Counted from the stretch's first letter, positions 16,028-25,842 are shown. The stretch: DNA of 64,000 bases from Dyadobacter chenhuakuii (GCF_023821985.2 NZ_CP098805.1:4832501-4896500); one strand, 5' to 3'. A program made the numbers and translations. Notes: generated by a model not told the origin, from the sequence alone.

Positions 16028-16952
16028 GGTAACAATTGGTAGCAGTTTTGGTGGCGTGATCAGGTATGCTATGGAAAAGCAGGATGCAATTTTGCTATTG
16101 GCGGAAGGTGTGAGAACAGGTGAAGTACAGGCTATGATCCAAGATTTTAACATGCAAAGGAACGTAAGCCCGGACTTAACAAAAGCTGTCGGGCATATCT
16201 CGCTGAGCTGGAGTAAGGAAGATGCCGCTAGACTATCGCCTGAGATTATGAGGCAGCGTGCATTGGAATACATGGAAAAGATGAAGATCACCGGAACGCA
16301 GTTTATTCTGGTTGAGCATCGGGAGAAAAATCAACCGCATCTGCATATTATCTACAACCGGGTGGATAACGAAGGCAAGACGATCACAGACCGGTTTCAA
16401 AAAGAAAGGAACCGCAAGATCTGCAAGAAGATCACGCTCAGATACGGATATCATTTGGGTAAGGGCAAACAGCAAGTTAACCGGCAGCAGTTGAAAGGGG
16501 CAGACAAAGTCAGATATGAATTATATGATTCAATCAAATTGGCAAGTGCTAACGCTGTCAGTTGGAATGAGTTGACCGCAACGCTGGAAAGACAAGGCAT
16601 CGTGACAACTTTCAAATACAAATCGGGCACAAGTGAGATCCAAGGTGTCAGCTTCGCCAAAGACGATCTGCAATTTAAAGGATCAAAGATCGATCGTAGT
16701 TTAAGCTTTGGCAAACTGGATGCGTTGATCCGGCAGAACCATAAATTGGCGATGGTGCAGCAGTTTCGAAAGCAGCCAGGATATGTGCCCAACCACCCAG
16801 AAGGAAGATTTCGGGCAGCAACCCTCTCACAGCAGATCCCGGACGATCGAATACTTGATGACTTGCTCCGACCAGTTCAGCAATATGACCAGCAGAGTTC
16901 GAATCCATCAAAAAAGAAGAAACGTAAAAAATACTTAGGACAAAGCTTATGA
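16017..16952 (+). CDS. Relaxase/mobilization nuclease (MobA/VirD2-like)
   Basis: 311 residues starting with GTG inside the mobC-like gene. It contains the three-histidine-type metal motif of relaxases, QPHLHIIYNRVDNEGKTI (His108, His110), preceded by GHISLSW and followed by a basic region (FQKERNRKICKKITLRYG). It would nick oriT and lead the strand during transfer. A catalytic tyrosine is probably near the N-terminus (Tyr17 in VIRYAM). No coupling protein is encoded in the element, so transfer would rely on a helper conjugation machine. Confidence 0.92.
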   Translation: MIGKVTIGSSFGGVIRYAMEKQDAILLLAEGVRTGEVQAMIQDFNMQRNVSPDLTKAVGHISLSWSKEDAARLSPEIMRQRALEYMEKMKITGTQFILVEHREKNQPHLHIIYNRVDNEGKTITDRFQKERNRKICKKITLRYGYHLGKGKQQVNRQQLKGADKVRYELYDSIKLASANAVSWNELTATLERQGIVTTFKYKSGTSEIQGVSFAKDDLQFKGSKIDRSLSFGKLDALIRQNHKLAMVQQFRKQPGYVPNHPEGRFRAATLSQQIPDDRILDDLLRPVQQYDQQSSNPSKKKKRKKYLGQSL

Positions 16953-17533
16953 AAAAGATAGAAGAACAACTCGAATCGATTGAAGAAGTGCTATCACGTG
17001 TGATCAGGAAAAACGCATCTATTGAGAGTCTGATCCAAACGGCAATTGAATCTCAAAACACGATGGTTGCCGATACAATGATTGAATTGAAAAACGATTT
17101 CAAATCCAATTCGTCAGCTCAACAGTTGGAAGCTGACTTTTCTGAAATCAAGCAAGCAGTAGAAAGTATCCCAAAAATATCACAGGTGAGGCACCACCAT
17201 CATTTTGACCTTCGCTCGAAAGGTTTTATTATTTCGGCAGCATCCCTATTGCTCACAACGGCTATAAGCGTTGCAGTGGCTTTTAGCAATTACAGCGAAA
17301 GCAGTAGACTCAGAGAAGCCGATCTCAAATTCCGCATTGCCCGGCAGCTCAGTCCGGCGCTTACGGCGAGAGTTGATAGTATTTACTATGAAGATCCTGA
17401 GCGGGCGGAACTTGAAACGCAGAAGCGCGAGGCGCATGAGCTAACAGTCAAAGAAGCCGAAGAAGTTTTGAGACAGAGGAAAGATGAGGCGAGGCAAGCG
17501 AGGGAGTTGCTTAATAAGCTTAAAAGGGATTGA
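16949..17533 (+). CDS. Membrane-anchored coiled-coil protein of the mobilization operon
   Basis: 194 residues overlapping the relaxase by ATGA, so co-translated. Residues 1-75 and 135-194 are charged and helical (coiled-coil-like). A single membrane segment (FIISAASLLLTTAISVAVAF) lies near residue 95, preceded by the unusual run HHHHFDLRSKG. Similar small membrane proteins commonly follow relaxase genes in Bacteroidota elements; the function is unknown. It might tether the relaxosome or control transfer. It is the last gene of the mobilization operon. Confidence 0.75.
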   Translation: MKKIEEQLESIEEVLSRVIRKNASIESLIQTAIESQNTMVADTMIELKNDFKSNSSAQQLEADFSEIKQAVESIPKISQVRHHHHFDLRSKGFIISAASLLLTTAISVAVAFSNYSESSRLREADLKFRIARQLSPALTARVDSIYYEDPERAELETQKREAHELTVKEAEEVLRQRKDEARQARELLNKLKRD

Positions 17534-17781
17534 TTTTGACTTTTGCTGAGGGATAATCGTATTCATTGATTTAAAAGCGTGAATTCTGTAACAAAAGTTT
17601 ATGAAATTGCTATTGGATACTTAGTTAACCTTTGTACTTGACTTGCTCATAAAAAAAGGGAGCTGAATAAAGGTGGATTGCTTACTTCTTTATCGAATAG
17701 CTCCAATTCTTACCTGAAATATTTTCCGTTTAGCGTCCCGCTTTAGTAAACATAGTTAATATATACACGTGTGAGTTAGAT
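17534..17781. other. Intergenic stretch after the mobilization operon
   Basis: 248 bp without a convincing reading frame. It is AT-rich, ends at the long hairpin at 17782, and no clear terminator for the mobilization operon is visible. Confidence 0.5.
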
Positions 17782-17822
17782 GCTTCTGCAATCTGTTCCA
17801 TTTTGGAACAGATTGCAGAAGC
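17782..17822. repeat. Perfect 19-bp hairpin
   Basis: Arms 17782-17800 (GCTTCTGCAATCTGTTCCA) and 17804-17822 are perfectly complementary with only a TTT loop. There is no T-run on either side, so it is not a standard terminator. Perfect arms this long suggest a cruciform, a protein site or a mobile-element end. Confidence 0.8.
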
Positions 17823-17903
17823 TGCAAGGGAAAGAAGGGGAAAAGCAGCTAAGCGTCATTGACGGTATATAGTTGTTGTGGGTATAGAAGTATCCGACAT
17901 TGA

Positions 17904-18080
17904 AGATTTGTCGAAAAAATTCGTGTAGCGTTTGTTGTTGAAGGTAACTATGTGCTAAGTTCTGGTAATCGGCTCCAGCGCGGAGGCAAAGATGGTTACA
18001 CGCTTATTTTCAAGCAGAACACTGAAATAAAGGTAAAGCGTTTTGCGAGTATGGATTTGCTTACCACGGATCTTAGATAG
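17904..18080 (+). pseudogene. Possible remnant of a decayed gene
   Basis: An open stretch without a start codon gives a protein-like tail: KIRVAFVVEGNYVLSSGN, then LQRGGKDGYTLIFKQNTEIK, KRFASMDLLTTDLR and a stop. The frame just upstream (GIEVSDIEDLSKKF, then a stop) would join it through a one-base shift. The source gene is not recognised. Sequence before it includes the 19-bp hairpin. Confidence 0.35.
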
Positions 18081-19193
18081 ATTCACCCGCAAAAAAAATG
18101 AGTGTATCTTGAATAGCCTATGAGAAAGTAAACTGATCTCAGAGCAGAAAAAACGATGGCTCATTTTCCTTTCTTTTTTTGTGATGCACACATGTCCATT
18201 TTTGTTCTCCCAATTGATTTACTTCTCAGCGGGTTCAAAAGCTCAATGTTATGCTAAAACATATAGTTTGTAGCTGGTAGAGTAAATATCTATGACTGAA
18301 TAGCCGGCTTTTGGCAGTAACTGCAGATCTTCGGCCGTGATCTAAAGGCTTTGAGCACGAATTTGCCCACTGATGGGCACAGGCGTTAACTCGATTAAGT
18401 ATGTATGCAGCCATTATTGACTAAACCTCATACTTGACTGCTCACTCGATTCAATTTCGTCGTCAGACGACGTCGCTCCTATTCTAATTACTGAGGTCTT
18501 GCAGTTTACAATAGTTTTGGGTGGTCTGATCCTAGCTTTCTATACAGGTAGTTTTCTAAGTCAATACTATTGTATCGGCTGATATACTTAGTACCATTAT
18601 GCCCAAGTCAGAATGTTTCGGCCGCGTGGAATGCCAAAACGGATTTTCAAATCCATTCAAACATTTTACAAGTAATCCCCTGGCTCTTTCCAAAATTATC
18701 TAGAAATTCGCTTCCAAGTCTTGCACGTCAAACTTTGTGTTGTGGTAAACTCAAAATACTGCATTTCGTTGGTATGTACAACTTTATTCTTCCTTAAAGG
18801 CTTTGTAATTTAATCGCACACAGGCATAAGCATATGTTCCCATATGCTTCCTCTAAACAATACGACCTACGCAATGCGTAATTTGTATTGAAAGTCTGGC
18901 AATCAGAAACTTAACAGCAATTTTTGGACGCATTGGTCATCATGTAGCTTGCTTGACAACTTGACTTTTGATCTCTTAGCTTTTGTGTCAGACAGGCAAA
19001 GCCATAAAATTTATCCGTTCATAGAAGAAAACTGTTCCCAACATGGGTGTTGCAATATTTGGAGGACATACAAAGCATTGTACATTTGTTTTTTCAATAA
19101 AGGCACTGGTGTTGGTCGGTCTGAAGCTCAATGAGTGCCCAACATCGCAAAGCTCCTAAACATTAGCTACAATTTTTTAAATGCCCTTAACAT
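18081..19193. other. 1.1-kb region without recognisable genes
   Basis: Only short, compositionally unlikely reading frames are present on either strand, and no tRNA or insertion-sequence gene is seen. It separates the mobilization operon from the defence-like cargo and may hold the promoter of the Ntn-hydrolase gene. It looks like decayed sequence. Confidence 0.5.
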
Positions 19194-20081
19194 ATGACAC
19201 TTTGTTTAGCTTGGAAAAATAATGAAAATTTAAGCCTAATGTCGGACTCAAGGCTTACAGGACCTAATGGTATTGTTACAGACAACGCAAACAAAGTATT
19301 CACAATAATCGTAACGGTTTCAAAGAATAAAGATGTTGTGTTTGAATCTACCTACGGAATGTGTTTTGCAGGTAGCTATTTGAATGGAAGTAATCTAGCA
19401 AACACAATTTCTGAATTAACCTCTAACATTAAAATATATAGTGACGAAATAATCAACTTTGACAAAATATCTGAAATATCATTTATTTTATATGAACACA
19501 TTTCTAAGCACTTAGTTGGGATAAATAGAGAACGAGGAGTTTCAGAAGTTTTTTTCACAGGTGTTTGCCCAGAAACAGGTGAAATTAACTTGTCTAAATT
19601 TTATTCGCAAATAGGTCAAGAGGGAATTTTAGAGTTTAAAAGAGAAGATATTAAATTGGAAAATAACCAGTTAATATATCTTGGGGACGCTAGTGCAATT
19701 GAAATGGCAGAAAAACTTAAAATGAAAATAAAGTATCCGTATACTGAGTTTCATTTGCTTGATGAAATCATCAAAGATGAAAATATCTCGACGGTAGGTG
19801 GATGTATTCAATATGGCTGTATTGTTGCAGATAAATTTAGAACTTATGGTATAGTTGATCACGAACTATATATGCCGCAAGATGAAACCGAAACACACAA
19901 AGAATATTTCAAAGTTATAGATAAATTCAATTTTAGGTCTATACCATTCAACTGGGAAGATTCAAAACTGAGTAAATTGAAAATTCATCTAGGTAAAGTA
20001 TTCATGGCTCCATTTATTGATAGAAAAAAAAGTGTACAAGAAGAATCGGATAAGCAAAATAAACTTAAAGATGAAAAGTGA
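19194..20081 (+). CDS. Proteasome-like Ntn-hydrolase (HslV/beta-subunit fold), cargo protein
   Basis: 295 residues starting MTLCLAW. If Met1 is removed, Thr becomes residue 1. Asp18 (in MSDSRLT) then falls at 17 and Lys34 (in NANKVF) at 33, exactly the Thr1/Asp17/Lys33 catalytic set of proteasome beta subunits and HslV. The following GMCFAGS matches their FAGG/G-rich strand. It is longer than HslV (about 175) with an extra charged C-terminus and has no signal peptide. It lies 245 nt upstream of a STAND-like NTPase on the same strand and is AT-rich like it. It is probably an N-terminal-threonine protease or amidase; the target is unknown. Confidence 0.75.
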   Translation: MTLCLAWKNNENLSLMSDSRLTGPNGIVTDNANKVFTIIVTVSKNKDVVFESTYGMCFAGSYLNGSNLANTISELTSNIKIYSDEIINFDKISEISFILYEHISKHLVGINRERGVSEVFFTGVCPETGEINLSKFYSQIGQEGILEFKREDIKLENNQLIYLGDASAIEMAEKLKMKIKYPYTEFHLLDEIIKDENISTVGGCIQYGCIVADKFRTYGIVDHELYMPQDETETHKEYFKVIDKFNFRSIPFNWEDSKLSKLKIHLGKVFMAPFIDRKKSVQEESDKQNKLKDEK

Positions 20082-20326
20082 AAATACAGCCAATAGGGGT
20101 TTGACCTTATAGCTTTTCTCCGCTGCTCCTGCCTAAGTTAGTTTGCAACTGCCACGTCATTTTTAAAGTATAAGTCTTAAGTCGACTGCTGCTACAATTC
20201 TTTTGTTCTTGTCAGCATTAACAAGTGTGAATGCTGACACCCTCTCACTAAATTGCACCACCCCTGAAGAAATGCAAAAGCACTCTCTCGATCTAGGTTT
20301 TACCAAATATAAGCAAAAGTGGAAAA
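20082..20326. other. Gap between Ntn-hydrolase and STAND genes
   Basis: 245 bp with only a short unconvincing reading frame. No strong terminator hairpin is visible, so read-through from the Ntn-hydrolase gene into the STAND gene is possible, but a separate promoter cannot be excluded. Confidence 0.4.
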
Positions 20327-23300
20327 ATGTTAACAACTATCATAGAACGGTATCTGCTGAGCATAGATCAAGCGACATTTCAAAAGATGATGAATCATCT
20401 TTTATTCCTCGAGGGATATAAGTTCATCTCTTCTCCGGGATCAGTAGTAGGTAAGAATAAAACGAGTAAAGGAGCTCCTGACAGCGTCTTCGCTGAAAGT
20501 GAGGGCTTATTTGTTTTTTGTGAAATGACTACACAAGAGAAGCTCGCTATTGGCGAGACATTCCAGAAGAAATTACGAAACGACATTCTTCACTGTTTCA
20601 ATTTTGGCGAAACTAGCATTGCAAATGAGCACATTGCAAAAGTCATACTAGCATTCAATCAAAAGATTGAGGCGGATGAAATTCAGGAACTCAATAATCT
20701 AGTCAAGAAATATAATTCACTTTCAGAACTAGTCATATACTCGATTCAAGAGATTCCTTTCCGCTTACTGTATTATCCGGGTCTTGCAGACAAATACATT
20801 CCTGGTGTAAAAACGACCCAGGGGACATTTTATACGTTGCCTGATTTTCTAGCAATTTCTGAACGCGGCATTCAACCTGCCTTGACTAATCCATTTGTTG
20901 CAAGAGAGGCCGAGATTCAAGAGGCGCTTGCCATGCTTACATCTAGTGACTTACTCGTATTAAAAGGAGGGCAAGGCGTAGGCAAGTCGAAATTTGCCAT
21001 TCATTTGGCAGAACATCTGGAAAAAGAGCAGGAATACGAAATAAGGGTCATAGATAGTAGTCCAGTACCCATTTGGGACGATCTTCAAACCTTTCTTCTA
21101 CCTGAACACAAATATGTATTGATTTTTGACGATGCAAATAAGGCACTTCCCAATCTAGATTATCTTGTGCAGTTCGTTAAACGCAAGCAAATTGGGTCAA
21201 TAAAAATCCTAGTCACGGTTCGGGATTATGTTAGCTACCAGCTAGAAAAAAGCTTGATAAACCTTTCTCATCAAACCATTAGTTTGTTCCCTCAAAATGA
21301 ATCTGACTTAAGAAAAATAATAGACAAGCTTATACCAGACCGCATTTATATCAGTGAAGAGGTGATCGATCGTATCTTGTCGATTTCAAAGGGCAATACC
21401 AGAATTGCAATAATGGCAATTACGTCCATCCTGCAAAAAATGGACGTTGGAATTCTGAGTGACATTTTCTCACTTTACGATCAATATTTCAAAAATGTCA
21501 GACTAGATATATCAACATTTGAACAATCGACAAAGCTTCAAACTTTAGGCATTCTGTCATTCTTTGGAATACTCGATAAAAATGATGAGTCGACGAGGCA
21601 AATTTTGGAAACAAAGTTTAATCTAAGCTGGAAAGAGTTGTGGGAAAATCTACTAGACCTTGAAAGATCTGAAATGGTCGATATTTTTAATCGAGAGACT
21701 GCAAAAGTAAGTGATCAAGTTTTAGCTGTTTATGCAATGTATAAAACATTTGTCGATAGCCATACCGCTTCAATTAGGTACTCGACATGGACATGTGAAT
21801 TTTTGGAAAGGTTTTCATACAAGGTAGACAGAACGATCCACGACATTATTAACACATTTGGATATGAAGAACTTAAACCCTCTCTCGAAGGCGAAATTTT
21901 AAAAATGCAACAAGTTGTGGAGTTTCGGAATGGTGATCTACATAAATTCTTTGATATTTTTTGGTTTTATCGAGAGATCGACACACTGCATTTTGTGAAG
22001 CGCTGGATAGATAATTTGCCAGATGACACCATTTCATCTGAAGCAATAAAGTACGACTATGAGGCAAACGAATTTATGTCGGCACCAGCATACATTAGCC
22101 TTCTGATAAAGTTCTGGCGGACAGATACACAATATACGTCGCAAGCGATTGACTTAGGTATCAAGCTAGTACACAAACACCCTTCGAGAATACCGGAGAC
22201 GCTTAAATTTCTCGTAGAACATACCTCCTTCAAACGCTACGATTATAAAAGGGAGTATGTAAGACAGTTTTCGCTTTTCAAATGTTTGAGCAAACCTGTT
22301 TCTGGGCGAGGTCAAAAGGAGATAAGTGATGGTATATTCTTGTCCGCTGCACGGTCTTTTTTGGAAGGTGAATATCGAGAAAACGAAGGAGGACCAGGAG
22401 GGCATTTTGTTATCTACACTTTTAAGCCTGTTAAAACAGATAAGCTTATTGAGCTCCGTGTCCTGATCCTTGTACGCCTATTCTCATTATTTAATCATTA
22501 CTCTGCTAAGGTACTTAACATGCTAAATGAATATCTACGAACCCTAAAGCATTTTGATGAGAATATTTCAGATAAGGAAAAGTCATTAGTTGATGAATTT
22601 ATTGATACAAATTTTTCCATCGACGAATACTCTCACTGTGCATTAGCGATTACTTACAAAAACGTTCTAACGAGACATAGCAAACCTGTAGGTAACAGAT
22701 TCAGTAAATTTGAAGAATCTGAGATATTTATATTTGCAAACGAATTTAAATCACTAATAAGGGATTCGAATCTACCTGCTTTGAGACGATATGACATATT
22801 GAAGGAAACGATAAAGAAAAGAACAGAAGGCGCAGGCTTCGAATTAGTTGAAAGTATAATCCAAAATTTTCATAAGATATGTGAGTCATCAAACATACTC
22901 AGTGATAATAACCACTGGGTAAATTCAGGGATCTATTACCTATTTGACGTGCTAGCAGAAACACAGCCACCTTCTTATTATCGTTCATTACACTTGATGC
23001 TGACTAATTCATTCTCATTTGAAATTGAATATGGTAGATTGATATCATATCCTCTGATATTGAAATTACTACCTCATGATCAAATATTTAAATTGATAGA
23101 TAACCGAAAGTATATTCGCAGGGATCAAATGATACTTTCTTACTACAATTTCATTGATGAAAACAACATTAACGAATTGTTACTAATCAGCTATATAGAT
23201 TTTCTGTCTAGCACAACCGAGAAATTATATTTTTATAGTTTTGAAAATTTAGAACGTTTCGACAAACTTTATAAATCTACATCATTGCTTTCTGACAAAA

Positions 23301-24127
23301 ATTTGGCAACAAACCCCAATATTGTGACTTATGTTGTCGAGCATCTATTGATTAAATTAGAGAAAGAGAACTTAGTATTTGAAGGTCAGATCTGCGAATT
23401 CAGTACTAAATATTTTTCGGATAGGCCAGATCTTTTACAAGAAATATTTTACTATCAACAAGATCACTATCCACACTATGATCATAGTGGAAACGAGGTT
23501 AGAGCATTAATGTCAATTGATAACCGATTTATAATTAAGCTGTTAGATAGGCTATCTCGGAAGGAGTTACAGAATAGCTATTGGCTTAGTGACTTGGATC
23601 TAAGCTTCGTTTGGAGCGAGCCTGATTATATACAAATTGTAGATTCTGCAATAGAATTGATAATGAAAAAGTATCCGTTAAGCTTAAACTTTGAAGGAGA
23701 GGCAGGGATTTTTTTCAGAATAGACAACAATATCGAAGAGCTAACTAATCGGGTTGAAGGATTTATAAGCCTATTTATAAACAAAAATCATAAGTCACGA
23801 AAACATATCAGATTGATCTTTAATGTAATCGCGTACCAATTCAGAAACAAGTTGCCACATTATTTGAAAGAGTTTCTTACATTAAATAAGGAACCCAAAT
23901 TTTTAGAGGTGTCCTGGTTAGAAATTAACGGAGTGTTCTCCGGTAGCCGGGTACCGAGGATTGAGGCGCACATTATATTTCTTAAATCACTCATTGAGTT
24001 GGTTAAAGGACTCTCTGATCCACTTGACTATTTTGAATACATCCGAGAATGGGAGCGTGAGATTGAATATTCAAAGCGAGATAAGTTGCGGCATATGAGA
24101 AGTGATTTTGTTGAAAGAGGTGAGTGA
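20327..24127 (+). CDS. STAND-like NTPase with nuclease-like N-terminus (Avs-like candidate defence protein)
   Basis: 1266 residues. Residues 25-110 look like a PD-(D/E)XK-type fold (GAPDSVFAES...FVFCEMTTQEK; Asp52, Glu66), with Thr in place of the usual Lys. A P-loop GGQGVGKS lies at 214-221 and Walker B VLIFDDA (Asp268, Asp269) follows, with a sensor-like VTVRDY near residue 300. About 700 residues of alpha-helical repeats come after. This effector-NTPase-sensor layout is that of antiviral STAND proteins, in which the repeats bind a phage protein and switch on the effector. The gene is strongly AT-rich compared with the chromosome. Start ATG at 20327; no other start fits better. Confidence 0.8.
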   Translation: MLTTIIERYLLSIDQATFQKMMNHLLFLEGYKFISSPGSVVGKNKTSKGAPDSVFAESEGLFVFCEMTTQEKLAIGETFQKKLRNDILHCFNFGETSIANEHIAKVILAFNQKIEADEIQELNNLVKKYNSLSELVIYSIQEIPFRLLYYPGLADKYIPGVKTTQGTFYTLPDFLAISERGIQPALTNPFVAREAEIQEALAMLTSSDLLVLKGGQGVGKSKFAIHLAEHLEKEQEYEIRVIDSSPVPIWDDLQTFLLPEHKYVLIFDDANKALPNLDYLVQFVKRKQIGSIKILVTVRDYVSYQLEKSLINLSHQTISLFPQNESDLRKIIDKLIPDRIYISEEVIDRILSISKGNTRIAIMAITSILQKMDVGILSDIFSLYDQYFKNVRLDISTFEQSTKLQTLGILSFFGILDKNDESTRQILETKFNLSWKELWENLLDLERSEMVDIFNRETAKVSDQVLAVYAMYKTFVDSHTASIRYSTWTCEFLERFSYKVDRTIHDIINTFGYEELKPSLEGEILKMQQVVEFRNGDLHKFFDIFWFYREIDTLHFVKRWIDNLPDDTISSEAIKYDYEANEFMSAPAYISLLIKFWRTDTQYTSQAIDLGIKLVHKHPSRIPETLKFLVEHTSFKRYDYKREYVRQFSLFKCLSKPVSGRGQKEISDGIFLSAARSFLEGEYRENEGGPGGHFVIYTFKPVKTDKLIELRVLILVRLFSLFNHYSAKVLNMLNEYLRTLKHFDENISDKEKSLVDEFIDTNFSIDEYSHCALAITYKNVLTRHSKPVGNRFSKFEESEIFIFANEFKSLIRDSNLPALRRYDILKETIKKRTEGAGFELVESIIQNFHKICESSNILSDNNHWVNSGIYYLFDVLAETQPPSYYRSLHLMLTNSFSFEIEYGRLISYPLILKLLPHDQIFKLIDNRKYIRRDQMILSYYNFIDENNINELLLISYIDFLSSTTEKLYFYSFENLERFDKLYKSTSLLSDKNLATNPNIVTYVVEHLLIKLEKENLVFEGQICEFSTKYFSDRPDLLQEIFYYQQDHYPHYDHSGNEVRALMSIDNRFIIKLLDRLSRKELQNSYWLSDLDLSFVWSEPDYIQIVDSAIELIMKKYPLSLNFEGEAGIFFRIDNNIEELTNRVEGFISLFINKNHKSRKHIRLIFNVIAYQFRNKLPHYLKEFLTLNKEPKFLEVSWLEINGVFSGSRVPRIEAHIIFLKSLIELVKGLSDPLDYFEYIREWEREIEYSKRDKLRHMRSDFVERGE

Positions 24128-25054
24128 TATTGCTCCCATATCTCATGTGTAGACCTTTTGGATTCAGCTGTTGAAGGAATACCGATGTCAGTCATCATCA
24201 ATCATTGGTCTAGTAAACATTGCCTATCGCGTTTATGATTATCAATGATAATAATCAGTGGCTCCAACTCATGTGCTAGCTGTAAGTTCGCATTAGATAG
24301 GTAGGCGATGAGATGGATGTAAAATTTGAAAATAACTGCTTGATATTACGAGTAGAAGCATGGAAGTATTTTATGAGCGTAGAGGAAATCGATGATCAGC
24401 CGGATGTCAGAGGCCAGAAAACTCCCCTTGCCAGCCCCTTGGACTGGGAAGAAAGCAACGGACACCAAGGTTACTGAGCTGACTGACTGTTATGCTTTCT
24501 GCCGGAAGAATTCAGCGTAGATAAAAACAACCGATTAGGAGACACTGGTATAGGCAATGTCGACCCGCACCTGGCTGATCAAGGCAATTGCCTGCGCGCT
24601 GAAAAAAATGCTTGAGTCAAAAGTCGAAGGCGAATGTTACAGCTTTAAGGCTCGTGCAAACGGTTGGCTCGCGATAACGCAATTGATGCTGCGGCAACTA
24701 TATACCACTTGGGACAAGAGGACAACAAAAGGCGAGTGCCCTAAAAGTGAGCTTTTGGAAGAAGGTGAAAAATCCCTTAGCGTCAATACGCTTAGACCTT
24801 CTCATGGTCGGGACACACATCTTTAAATCAAAGAGCGGATCAACCTCCTAATAGTCTTTGCGGTTTTGCGCTGAACTCCTAGGATACGGTCAGTACCGGG
24901 GTTGGATATTACAATTTAAGGATTATTATCAATCAATAGAAGTGCTCTATTAAAAGCGTAGATACGAGATAGTCGCCACTCCCTTGTCATGGGCGCTGTT
25001 AGGCGTTTAAGTGTCTTAGAATTGAAATTCAATAAAAATAACAAACTTGCTATT
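24128..25054. other. 0.9-kb region with only doubtful short reading frames
   Basis: Downstream of the STAND gene. A 54-codon frame (24314-24478, MDVKFENNCLIL...) and an 89-codon frame (24557-24826, MSTRTWLIKAIACALKKM...) are the only ones on the plus strand that look at all protein-like. Neither has a recognisable family or clear ribosome-binding site. It may be decayed cargo. Confidence 0.4.
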
Positions 25055-25309
25055 TTACGGATATGCCTCCAAATAAGCTTGTATAACCTTTTTGTATTCT
25101 TCCGCAGATTTCAGCTTTTTAGGATCTTCCGCTGAAAACTCAAATAATCTATCCTGCACTTCGTCGTGCAGATAAAATAGCATCGAGTTAAATTTTGAAT
25201 AGATTTTAATCGTAGTGATACCCATTGCCACCCATCCAAGATGTGCAATATAGAGGTCAGGATTAAACTTCTCAATCTCCCGGATAAAGTGATTACCGTG
25301 TAGTGCCAT
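25055..25309 (-). CDS. Small hypothetical protein downstream of the TAC operon
   Basis: 84 residues, MALHGNHFIREIEKFNPDLYI..., mostly helical with an acidic C-terminal half (FEFSAEDPKKLKSAEEYKKVIQ). No family is recognised. It begins 105 nt after the SecB-like gene stop, on the same strand, so may or may not belong to that operon. ATG start. Amino-acid composition looks natural, which is why it is kept despite its size. Confidence 0.5.
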   Translation of the reverse strand: MALHGNHFIREIEKFNPDLYIAHLGWVAMGITTIKIYSKFNSMLFYLHDEVQDRLFEFSAEDPKKLKSAEEYKKVIQAYLEAYP

Positions 25310-25413
25310 AGCTTTTTATGGCATTATAGCAGTTTCGACGCCTAGAAGGGACAAGAAATGAATAAGCGGCAGGATTGACTTATTCTCCGGTTAGTAGCGA
25401 GATTAGTAAATAT

Positions 25414-25839
25414 TTATTCTGCATTGTTAGAGATATCCTCTTTTTGGCGTAAATCTGCAAGAGCCATAAAGTTAAATGAAGGCAGAATAAGAGGCCTATA
25501 TCCAGAGTTGAGTGTGAGATTTGAAATAAACGCTCTGAGATATGGGAAGGCAATAGCAGGCGCGTTTATTGTAATAAAGGTAGACTCCTTGAATTCGTCA
25601 TCAATAATAGAATCAGTTTGAAAGTGCGCAGTCGCTTCTACCTTGATTTCAATATCCTTATCCGGGGCACCAAAAAACACGTTGAACTTAATTGCAAAAT
25701 CATGATGCGAGTCTGTTGGAAATGCTACTCCATATCGAAGATTTGCTTCCAGATCGTCAGTAACATTTTCTTCAACCGTTTTTGATTCCAGAGATAAATT
25801 AGTTATCTGAAATAGCTTCAATACTATCTTAGGAGCCAT
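25414..25839 (-). CDS. SecB-like chaperone of a toxin-antitoxin-chaperone (TAC) system
   Basis: 141 residues. The C-terminal region FPYLRAFISNLTLNSGYRPL followed by ILPSFNFMAL is the SecB signature (FPYaRexI...LT...g..PlxLppinF). The N-terminus MAPKIVLKLFQITNLSLES also aligns with SecB's first strand. It is the third gene of a compact operon behind a short antitoxin candidate and a toxin candidate, with only a 3-nt gap. In TAC systems such a chaperone guards a chaperone-dependent antitoxin. It is not likely to be the housekeeping SecB, given the AT-rich mobile-element context. Confidence 0.85.
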   Translation of the reverse strand: MAPKIVLKLFQITNLSLESKTVEENVTDDLEANLRYGVAFPTDSHHDFAIKFNVFFGAPDKDIEIKVEATAHFQTDSIIDDEFKESTFITINAPAIAFPYLRAFISNLTLNSGYRPLILPSFNFMALADLRQKEDISNNAE

Positions 25840-25842
25840 AAA

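Noticed and set aside
18570-18797. A 75-codon plus-strand frame in the 1.1-kb gene-free region
   Set aside because: No family features, unusual composition and no ribosome-binding signal.
25424-25621. A plus-strand frame opposite the SecB-like gene
   Set aside because: Shadow of the SecB-like gene, whose minus-strand signature is clear.
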